64,000 nucleotides of DNA, from positions 186,001-250,000 of the forward strand of contig NZ_LR134533.1 of assembly GCF_900638685.1 (NCBI RefSeq), in the 5' to 3' direction. Of the stretch, positions 57,220 to 64,000 are shown in pieces; within the stretch, counting starts at the first letter, position 1, and every line of letters starts with the position of its first letter. The stretch is from Neisseria weaveri. Lineage in GTDB: Bacteria; Pseudomonadota; Gammaproteobacteria; Burkholderiales; Neisseriaceae. Both the position numbers and the translations under genes were made by a program. Below the pieces are notes generated by a model that worked only from the letters and a program-made list of their open reading frames with translations, was not told the origin of the DNA and made no database searches.

Positions 57220-57860
57220 AAAAAACCGCGCCGAATACGGCGCGGTTCTAGGAATCACCCGAAGGTGAATTCCTGGATTCCAGTGCTTTAGGAGTAAAGT
57301 TCATCTAACAAAATCAACTTAAGTTGACTTGCTTAAGCCCATCCCCATCATTCTTATTTTTCGAAATAAGAACACCACAAACGGGGCATATCTAGCAATG
57401 CGTATAGCCGCTACTGTTCTCCAGTAGCTGAAACTGTCGTTCCTTAATCCCAAGATGTCCGTCTTGACTCAATCCCTCCCACCACTGTCACCTTACCTTC
57501 AAACATCCAAGAAAACCGCTCTTCCACTTGCTTTGTCCACAATCTAATAAGCGCCCCTTATAAGCGTTTTCAACCGCCCATAAGGACATTCTCCATCAGT
57601 CTGCTTTCATCACTTACAGTTAAACGCTCTCCTTTTCCATTTTCCGGCTCAACTCGAGTGGCTTCAGTTCAATTGCCGTTTTAATCACAGGATGATTTTT
57701 TTCCTCGGCCCATAACCCGGCTACAAGCTAGATTAAGAGCCGATTCTTACTACTTTTCGCACTACCGATAACACTATTAGTGATATGCTTCACCCATTGC
57801 AGGCGGTGCTCGCGCACCCTAAGTTCAAGGCTGCGGATATCTTATTATTTTTCTGTAAAC
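57220..57860 (-). ncRNA. Candidate large structured RNA on the minus strand
   Basis: Between aroA and the 99-residue gene, about 640 bases have no long open frame on either strand. They have a strong strand bias (the minus-strand transcript is purine-rich with many GAAA and GGAA loops) and end in a strong terminator. Visible helices include GGTGC-GCGA-GCACC (57805-57818), GCTACTG/CAGTAGC, CAAGA/TCTTG, CCTTAT/ATAAGG, TTCTTATTT/AAATAAGAA with a CGAA loop, the palindrome TCAACTTAAGTTGA, and a UUCG-capped hairpin near 57250-57275. It does not carry the conserved blocks of RNase P RNA, tmRNA, 6S or SRP RNA. The 5' end resembles a group II intron start (GTGCG), but I find no domain V. Ends are approximate. 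Confidence 0.5.
57221..57247 (-). terminator. Strong intrinsic terminator of the candidate RNA
   Basis: Ten-pair GC-rich stem AACCGCGCCG with its complement, AATA loop, followed on the minus strand by a T-rich run. Confidence 0.85.
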
Positions 57861-57934
57861 GTTTGCTGCTTACAAAACAATGTTTCATAAAACAACATTC
57901 ACCTACTATCCAAATAACGTGATACCAAAACTAT

Positions 57935-58234
57935 CTACTCTTTCGACGTTTGCACTGGAAGACCAAGAACTGAAGTTAACATTTGCTCCAACATAAGCTG
58001 ATATTCAGTTTTCTGTTGTTTCATCTCTAAAACTCTTTGCTGCTCTTGCTTATCCAACTTCATCAGCAAGTTAACATAACCGCCAATTTGAGTAATATTT
58101 AACGGCGCCGGAATCCGAGATGCCTTAGTATCGCTCTCTGTTGCAATCCTTCTTAAAATCAATTTTTTTAATTCCTGCACTTCCGGCGAAGTTTCTTGCT
58201 CTAAGATTTTTTGCACAACATCATCGATATTCAT
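57935..58234 (-). CDS. Small helical protein of unknown function
   Basis: A 99-residue, probably all-helical protein (MNIDDVVQKILEQETSPEVQELKKL ... LDKQEQQRVLEMKQQKTEYQLMLEQMLTSVLG) with a Gln/Lys/Glu-rich coiled-coil stretch and no signal or membrane helix. The ribosome site is very strong (GAGGAGG). It lies 263 bases downstream of the 1495-residue gene on the same strand and could be a partner or chaperone of it (inference from context). The 263-base gap shows no further gene. No family recognised. Confidence 0.65.
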   Translation of the reverse strand: MNIDDVVQKILEQETSPEVQELKKLILRRIATESDTKASRIPAPLNITQIGGYVNLLMKLDKQEQQRVLEMKQQKTEYQLMLEQMLTSVLGLPVQTSKE

Positions 58235-58497
58235 TCCAACCTCCTCTTTTTTTGAAAATCTGAAATGATTTTTTCCATTACTAAAATAGCAATTCCTTTT
58301 TATCTACCTCTCTTTTCAAACAATAGAATAGGCATCTCATTCATGTTGGGTTATAACCACCAACTCACTTTCAACCTTTCTTTGTCTGCTGTTTCCATAG
58401 TTTGTTATTTAATATGAATATACAAAAGTAAGCATCTCAACCATCTATAGAAACACAAAGAGAGTTTCCGATTTATTACGAATTATTATTTATTCGG

Positions 58498-61400
58498 CTA
58501 TTTTGATTCTCCTCCTTGAGCTTGCTTAAGCTTTTCATTGTCTTCTTTCAACTTTGCATTATCCTCTTTGAACTTTTTATTTTCATCTTTTAGTTTTTCA
58601 TTGTCTTTCTTAAGATTTTCATTCTCTTCCTTCCGGAATTTAAGCTCTGAAACATAACTTAAGGCCGACTTAGCAAGATCTGCAGAAGCATCAATTACTT
58701 TGTCACGTCCCGCTTGTGCGCTTGCCGTACCTGCATTCAACACATCTTTTAAATGCGCCTGCCCTGTAATATCCGAAAAGCTAGGGGCATTTTTACCAAT
58801 CAGTGCAGAAAGAACATCCATATCCATCGTTACTTTAGGCGCATCCGCACTTTTCAGATTCAAAGCAGAAATATCTTTTGTTGATTTTCCTGACAAATAA
58901 TCATTGCTATTCAGATACTTATTATTAATCTCCATTTTATCAATCGGAGAATCCTGCCAGTTCCAGAAACGGGTCAAATCAATTTCCTCACTTACATTGG
59001 TTTCACCTAACACGGCCTCACCAATCATACCGTCTGTCGGCAAAGAGATAACCGTTGTCGGTACACGAAAATTGTTTGTATGGTACCGGTAAAGAGCATC
59101 CTGTATTTCACCTGATGTTTTACCCAATTTTTTGGCAAGGCTTAAAGGATAGGTAAAAGGCAACAACATACAGTTACCATAAAAACCGAGCGGTTTCATA
59201 ATATTGACGCAATTCAACAGAGGAATATTTATCTCCTTGGAAACCGTCGCGGCCGAAGTAGCAGCAGATCCTGGAATTTCCTCGAAATTCATATCTATCG
59301 TGTACGGTTCCAACAACATTGCACGCTCCCCGCTACTCAACGATTGCCATACAACCTGTGAATAGCGCAAAGTCTCTGAAGCCACATGCTGCAATGTTTC
59401 TTCCATTAACTGGAGCTCAGAATAACGCAAGGTTTTATTGTCCGCCGACAATCTGACAGAAACCGCATTATTCAACTCATTACGCAATAGCATTGCGTGT
59501 ATTCCCCTAGTTTTTTCTTGTTCTACCTTATTTTCTCCTTGTTTTCTTTCTACCGTAGCCTCCCCTTGTTTTACTTCTATGGTATGAATAGTCGGATTGC
59601 CTAATGACTTCAAACGGCACGCGGCCAATGTAATATTTGGTGTAATAAAAGCCTCAGGTAAAAGTGATTTATAATGTTCAATATTCGCCCTATCTGTATC
59701 ACTTTTTATATTATCTTCGGCTAAATGTTTTAAATAGTCCTTCAGATTTTTTTTAACTTCAGTTTCAGCCTCTTCCAATTCTCTATGAAGTTTTAAAGTA
59801 TAATTTAACGGTTCTACCGAATGCTTGATGCGGATATAGTCTAAATCATCATTTACTAGATCTGACGGCAGGTGAAAACTACAAGTTACTTTTACTTCAC
59901 CACGTTTATTTCTCGCATCCCGAATCGCTTGCAACACTTCATTGGTTGAACTGCAATCCCTATACTTCCCATCGTCAAAGTACTGAATCTTAGCACGTTC
60001 ATATTTCTCTATTTCTCCTGCAATACTTCCACGCCCATTTTTCAAATACAATGTTACTGATAAATCATCAAAAGTCAGAAAATTACCATAGAAAGTTAGA
60101 CTTAATTTTGTTGAGCTATCATTTATATTTTCCATTGTCCAATTCGGATAAGCTGCATATTTTTGAATCAAGCGTAATCCGTTACGATAGCGGCGTGGCA
60201 AGGCATAACGTAATACATCCTCATATTTCAATAATGTTTTATAGCGTTGATCAAACTGGGTTTTGTCAAATTCAGATCCTTTACTTTTATTTGTCGTATT
60301 AGTCTGTTGCTGCTGTTCATCCGGCAAAAATTTAACTAACTCTAAAGGCACAAATAATACCAAATCAACACTATCGATACAGGTCTCCAACTTATAGCGT
60401 CTCATCACTTCCCAATACTGGACAGTCATCGTATGGGAATGGTTGTGATTGGCAATAATTTTGGTTGCTACGGAGTCTGAAGTTTCAGCCGATCCCATCG
60501 ACATACTGATGCGCTTAGCTTGCGAAATACGATTTGACGCACTTTTAATACTGCGTTGAAAACTCTGAGCCGCATTAGAAGCCTCATTATGGAAATTATG
60601 CTGACTGGCGGAAGCAGACCCCGTCCCTTTAGCCTTAGAGCTACCACCTGCCAAACCGAGCGCCCCAGCAAATCCACTATAAAATCCTCCAATACCGAAT
60701 CCTAAGCCCCAAGAACTAGTTGAAGCACTATAATCATAATTAGACTGTGCATTTGACATTTGGTTAACAGCATAATTAAATGCGGCAGTGGTATCATCGG
60801 ACTGATCTTGCAAGTAATCCTCCCTTACCATATCCGAACCTGCACCCTGATTGATAACGCTATAGCGCTGCTTATTTTCACGAACTACCAAACGCTGTTC
60901 TTCCCCCGGAGCCAGAATTAACGAATAAAGTAACGATCCTAATGCAAAACCGTCCGGCACCCATGCCTGATGCATATTGAGAACATAGCCCACACCAAGC
61001 GAACTTGCACGTATACAATCCTGAGGACTGGTACGGATTTTTTCTTTAAAATCCGTAACATTAACAGGTTTAGTTAATTTCTTCCGACTTTCTTGTGAAG
61101 AAACATTTGGCTCAACCAATCTTTGCAACATGCTATAACTATAAGTTTTTGATGGGGCCGTATCGGTAGAAAGACGGATCACATGATCATCATTGCCCAT
61201 CAATTTAACTTTGGGCAGAGTTTTTTCCAAATCCTCAGGTTCACTGCGAAACAGCTCTTCAATAATGACAAACCCGTCATTTTCCCGTTCGTTATAATTT
61301 GCACCTTCTAAATTAGCGTTCAAAGAATTACAAGCGGCCAAGAGCTTACCAAATGCCATCTTCACACTTGACGCATTAAATTCTTTTAAAATCCATCCTT

Positions 61401-62985
61401 CAATCTCATCATATTTAGCCAGCAACTCTTGCATTTTCCATTTGTAACCACCAGGCCTATTGCTTGCTGGATCATCGTTAAGTAATTTATTTAATTTATC
61501 AATCTGATGTTGAATCCGAATATTTTGTGCATGCTGTCCGCCATTAGCGTTGTAGCCTTTTCGTTCTTCAAGTGAAATAATTTCTTTCTCAGTACGTTCA
61601 ATCAACAACTCTAAGTTATCAATTTCATCGCCTAGAGCATCTAATTCATAAAAACCTTCTAATTTTTTACGTTCTTGTACTGCATTTAAAATTTCACTCG
61701 CGTTTTTAACAAACTCTTGTCTTCTTCCCCCTTGGGAAATTGAAATGGTTACAACTTCTTTAATACTGTATTTATCCGGCAGAGTAATAATAAACTTACC
61801 CTGGCTGTCTGTTACAGCAGCAAGCTTTTTGTTTAAATCCTTCAAATCTTCAGCGGGACTCACAATACCGCTAATCTCTACCTCAACCCCGGGAAAAACT
61901 CTTTTATCGGCACTGTCTTTACTTCGGATATACACTACTCCGCTCAATGTATTGGGCAACGGCAAGGTGTATTGGATTTCATCAAGAAAGTCCAATCCTT
62001 TTTTGATGACCTTACCACTGGCCACATACTCTACTTCTGGAATCTTAATATCGTTTTTAAAGAGATGCAGCGGTGTTTCACCCAATTGCTCATACCACAC
62101 TCCTCCGCCTACTTTTGACAAAGAAGTGAGCATATCTCTTTGAATAAACTCGACAATGCCTTGCATATCCATTCTATCGGCATCACCACCTGCCTTAATA
62201 GCCTTAGACAAAGCTTTAGGCAATGAACGCAATCTTAAATGATCACTACGGATTGAATAAATAAGCAAATCTTGTGCATTTGTAATTAAGCTGTTGATTT
62301 CACCTTCCGAAGATGGTGGCCGGAAATCGATTTCTATTGAACAAATTCCTTTGATAATCGGAAAGATTTTCTTAGCATCGACTCTTGCCAAATCTTCTAC
62401 ACAACGCACCCCTGCAATAGCAAGTAAATACGCAATATCCGTCGTCATACCGGAAACACGCCACAGATCAGCCTGCTTCACCCATGATTCCACCAACTGA
62501 ACATCAATCTTTAATTTCGCAGCAATACTATTTCGACCTGCCTGCGTTCTTCCACGCGACAACAATGCAGCTACATCGTAAATATATAATTCGCGCAGCC
62601 GGGCTTGTAATACTTTACTTATCCCTTTTATAGGGATGAGCGATGATTTAGGCGTAGTCTGTTTATCATATTCTTTTATCAGGTTATCTATTGTTTTTTC
62701 TAAGTCTTTTATCAAATCTTTAAACAAAGGAGCACCTGTAGATAAACGAGCAAGATCAGCTGGCGTTCCTTTTTTCAGTTCTTCAAAATATGCAACAATT
62801 AAATTTAGCTCTTTACGGGTAAGTTTTTGTGCCGGATCTTTTACTTTTTTATCCAATACCCTTGGCTTTAAATCAGACTCAGTAAGTATATTCTTTTCTT
62901 TTTCCCGCCAACTATCTATTTTTTGATGCAAATTAACCAATTGCGAGTTATCCAATGTAGTTTTTTGATCCGCCTGCTGATTCAT
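58498..62985 (-). CDS. Giant multidomain protein of unknown function (1495 residues)
   Basis: Start ATG at 62985 (MNQQADQKTTLDNSQ) has GGAG six bases upstream; a frame to 63075 is rejected. Regions: charged helices (1-110); tandem helix-hairpin-helix-like repeats of DUF4332 character (about 115-215: PIKGISKVLQARLRELYIYDVAALL...); a beta-sandwich like carboxypeptidase regulatory domains (345-420: VFPGVEVEISGI...DSQGKFIITLPDKYS); coiled coil (430-505); a conserved-looking centre (660-715: LAPGEEQRLVVRENK); a Gly/Ser-rich stretch (755-795); NHNHSHTMTVQYWEVMRRY (847-865); and a C-terminal heptad coiled coil (KLKEDNEKLKQ type). No signal peptide or membrane anchor is seen. Base composition is AT-richer than most of the window, and there is no DUS. 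Function unknown. Confidence 0.8.
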   Translation of the reverse strand: MNQQADQKTTLDNSQLVNLHQKIDSWREKEKNILTESDLKPRVLDKKVKDPAQKLTRKELNLIVAYFEELKKGTPADLARLSTGAPLFKDLIKDLEKTIDNLIKEYDKQTTPKSSLIPIKGISKVLQARLRELYIYDVAALLSRGRTQAGRNSIAAKLKIDVQLVESWVKQADLWRVSGMTTDIAYLLAIAGVRCVEDLARVDAKKIFPIIKGICSIEIDFRPPSSEGEINSLITNAQDLLIYSIRSDHLRLRSLPKALSKAIKAGGDADRMDMQGIVEFIQRDMLTSLSKVGGGVWYEQLGETPLHLFKNDIKIPEVEYVASGKVIKKGLDFLDEIQYTLPLPNTLSGVVYIRSKDSADKRVFPGVEVEISGIVSPAEDLKDLNKKLAAVTDSQGKFIITLPDKYSIKEVVTISISQGGRRQEFVKNASEILNAVQERKKLEGFYELDALGDEIDNLELLIERTEKEIISLEERKGYNANGGQHAQNIRIQHQIDKLNKLLNDDPASNRPGGYKWKMQELLAKYDEIEGWILKEFNASSVKMAFGKLLAACNSLNANLEGANYNERENDGFVIIEELFRSEPEDLEKTLPKVKLMGNDDHVIRLSTDTAPSKTYSYSMLQRLVEPNVSSQESRKKLTKPVNVTDFKEKIRTSPQDCIRASSLGVGYVLNMHQAWVPDGFALGSLLYSLILAPGEEQRLVVRENKQRYSVINQGAGSDMVREDYLQDQSDDTTAAFNYAVNQMSNAQSNYDYSASTSSWGLGFGIGGFYSGFAGALGLAGGSSKAKGTGSASASQHNFHNEASNAAQSFQRSIKSASNRISQAKRISMSMGSAETSDSVATKIIANHNHSHTMTVQYWEVMRRYKLETCIDSVDLVLFVPLELVKFLPDEQQQQTNTTNKSKGSEFDKTQFDQRYKTLLKYEDVLRYALPRRYRNGLRLIQKYAAYPNWTMENINDSSTKLSLTFYGNFLTFDDLSVTLYLKNGRGSIAGEIEKYERAKIQYFDDGKYRDCSSTNEVLQAIRDARNKRGEVKVTCSFHLPSDLVNDDLDYIRIKHSVEPLNYTLKLHRELEEAETEVKKNLKDYLKHLAEDNIKSDTDRANIEHYKSLLPEAFITPNITLAACRLKSLGNPTIHTIEVKQGEATVERKQGENKVEQEKTRGIHAMLLRNELNNAVSVRLSADNKTLRYSELQLMEETLQHVASETLRYSQVVWQSLSSGERAMLLEPYTIDMNFEEIPGSAATSAATVSKEINIPLLNCVNIMKPLGFYGNCMLLPFTYPLSLAKKLGKTSGEIQDALYRYHTNNFRVPTTVISLPTDGMIGEAVLGETNVSEEIDLTRFWNWQDSPIDKMEINNKYLNSNDYLSGKSTKDISALNLKSADAPKVTMDMDVLSALIGKNAPSFSDITGQAHLKDVLNAGTASAQAGRDKVIDASADLAKSALSYVSELKFRKEENENLKKDNEKLKDENKKFKEDNAKLKEDNEKLKQAQGGESK
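58532..58636 (-). repeat. Five 21-base tandem repeats in the coiled-coil tail
   Basis: Imperfect 21-base units (ttttcattgtcttctttcaac and variants), each encoding one heptad of the type E-K-L-K-D/E-D/E-N at the C-terminus of the giant protein. Repeat number could vary without shifting the frame. Confidence 0.75.
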
Positions 62986-63746
62986 TTTATGCTCCAATTC
63001 TTTATGACATATATAGAAGATAACGGTCTCAAGACAACAATAAGCACACCAAGCTTTTATAAAAAAGCCAAACAACGGTTACTCAATCACACCCCGGCAA
63101 AGATTGTTACTGTTTTAAAGCAATCTGTGTTAAGGCCAAATAAATCAAATAATCGAGAAAATTCTTAATTTAGATTAAATATATAGAGACAATAAATCGG
63201 TTTACTTTCCACACATTTTGTCAAGTAGACGCCACCATTACAGCATCACCCCTTTTTTGTGAAACCCGTTTATTTTAGAGTGAGTAGAGAATTTTAATGT
63301 TTGGTTATTAGATTTTATGTATTTCTACATCATCCAACCAAGCTAATTTTTAATTTTTCAAATCAAAGTTAATAAAACAATAGAAAAACAGAATAAATAA
63401 TCATTTTTCAATCAATAATTTAATTTTTACTTAAAATACTATTATCTCTGTTTGTTTTAAATTATCCATTTAAAATAAAGTTGTCAATTAATTTAATTGA
63501 TAATTTTTTGTCATTAATCAATTATTTTCTGCAACTTTAATTATATTTACAATTTCAACAGACAAAATCAGATAGGATTTTATTGGTGACTATATCAATA
63601 AAATACTTAATTTTCGGCCATGTCATCCATAGTTACATTATCGATTTGCTACGAATCTGATGAACGATAAACTTTTCCTAACTTTACACTTTGAAATTTC
63701 AAAAATGTGAAGTAAAATCCGTTAAAGCAAATACAAAAGAACTACT
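62986..63746. other. Long AT-rich intergenic region
   Basis: About 760 bases between the divergent giant-protein gene and XRE regulator gene. Extremely AT-rich, no supported gene. Contains the perfect 17-base palindrome TCAATTAATTTAATTGA at 63484-63500 and a near copy of its half (TTAATCAATTA) 15-30 bases on, which could be regulator sites. The short open frames here look like chance. Confidence 0.5.
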
Positions 63747-64000
63747 ATGTCGAACAAACTCACTGCTCCCACAGAACTTCCCGATGAAAATGATCTGCGT
63801 GCCGTACTTGCCTACAACATGCGCCTATTCCGCGTTAACAAAGGCTGGTCGCAGGAAGAGTTGGCACGCCAATGCGGGCTGGATAGAACCTATGTTTCCG
63901 CTGTTGAGCGCAAACGTTGGAATATTGCTTTATCCAACATTGAAAAAATGGCCGTAGCATTAGGCATTCCGCCTTATGAGTTGCTGCTGCCGCCTCAAGC
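63747..64000 (+). CDS. XRE-family helix-turn-helix regulator (3' truncated by window edge)
   Basis: ATG at 63747 opens a frame that runs without a stop to the window end (84 codons and two bases). Residues 17-80 form a Cro/C1-type domain: DLRAVLAYNMRLFRVNKGWSQEELARQCGLDRTYVSAVERKRWNIALSNIEKMAVALGIPPYELL, with helices 2-3 of the HTH in SQEELARQCGLDRTYVSAVER. It resembles small XRE regulators and restriction-modification controller proteins. Divergent from the giant gene across the long AT-rich gap, so it may control it (inference). An overlapping open frame at 63691-63957 is a shadow. Confidence 0.85.
   Translation, partial: MSNKLTAPTELPDENDLRAVLAYNMRLFRVNKGWSQEELARQCGLDRTYVSAVERKRWNIALSNIEKMAVALGIPPYELLLPPQ

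Noticed and set aside
57350..57420. Possible zinc-finger-like remnant (ICPVCGVLISKNKNDGDG) on the minus strand
   Set aside because: The frame is interrupted by a stop directly before it and by several stops farther up, and the region is better explained as structured RNA. A decayed transposase gene remains possible but unsupported.
57220..57860. Identification of the structured region as RNase P RNA, tmRNA or a complete group II intron
   Set aside because: The conserved core blocks of RNase P RNA and tmRNA are missing. A GTGCG start is present, but no domain V hairpin with its AGC/GTT bases could be found, so no class is claimed.
63691..63957. Open frame of 88 codons at the right edge
   Set aside because: Overlaps the XRE regulator in another frame. 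The regulator has a clear helix-turn-helix and runs off the window end.
1..64000. CRISPR arrays, tRNA or rRNA genes
   Set aside because: No regularly spaced repeats and no tRNA or rRNA signature sequences were noticed. The many short repeats are DNA uptake sequences.

Overview
The window is chromosomal DNA of a Neisseria-type betaproteobacterium. The clearest sign is the 12-base DNA uptake sequence AGGCCGTCTGAA (the AG-DUS dialect), present in dozens of copies. Many copies sit as inverted pairs behind genes, where they form terminator hairpins. The AG prefix and the presence of mdh point away from N. meningitidis/N. gonorrhoeae and toward other members of the genus; I cannot name the species from this sequence alone.

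Layout. 1-7.6 kb: end of an unrecognised gene, then minus-strand housekeeping genes (small GNAT, gloB, nudix hydrolase, bioA, radC, a lipoprotein, cysK, a membrane protein, dapF). 7.6-12.9 kb: a long AT-rich gap, small secreted or lipoproteins (a lone TonB C-terminal-like domain; two convergent genes sharing a domain, one with MORN-like repeats), an aldehyde dehydrogenase and a yqjD-yqjE-yqjK-like membrane cassette. 13.2-27.9 kb: central carbon metabolism: a succinate/acetyl-CoA CoA-transferase, lpdA-sucB-sucA, gltA, sdhE-sdhB-sdhA-sdhD-sdhC, and mdh divergent. No sucCD is seen. 28-32.3 kb: a GltB-like FMN protein, ppiB, trmA, dut.

32.5-42.3 kb: two metal-acquisition loci face each other. The plus-strand operon, behind a good Fur-box match, encodes substrate-binding protein 1, FecCD permease, substrate-binding protein 2, ATPase, a pseudoazurin-like cupredoxin and an ATP-grasp ligase-like protein. 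The minus-strand operon is hemS-hmuT-hmuU-hmuV with its own Fur box. 42.5-51.3 kb: tyrosine breakdown to acetyl-CoA (hppD, VOC protein, fumarylacetoacetase, NhaC-type transporter, maiA, scoA, scoB, thiolase) with a divergent LysR regulator. The pathway has no homogentisate dioxygenase gene (hmgA); a small VOC metalloprotein occupies that place. Its product acetyl-CoA feeds the citrate cycle genes of the same window.

51.4-52.6 kb: an intact IS5-family (IS1106-like) element. 52.8-57.1 kb: ihfB, rpsA, cmk and, divergently, aroA. 57.1-64 kb: an AT-richer region with no DUS that I could find. It holds a probable structured minus-strand RNA with a strong terminator, a 99-residue protein, a 1495-residue protein of unknown function (helix-hairpin-helix-like N-terminal region, coiled coils, Gly/Ser-rich centre) and the start of an XRE regulator at the right edge. 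This last region, the two-receptor metal operon and the hmgA-less tyrosine operon are the parts most likely to hold new biology.
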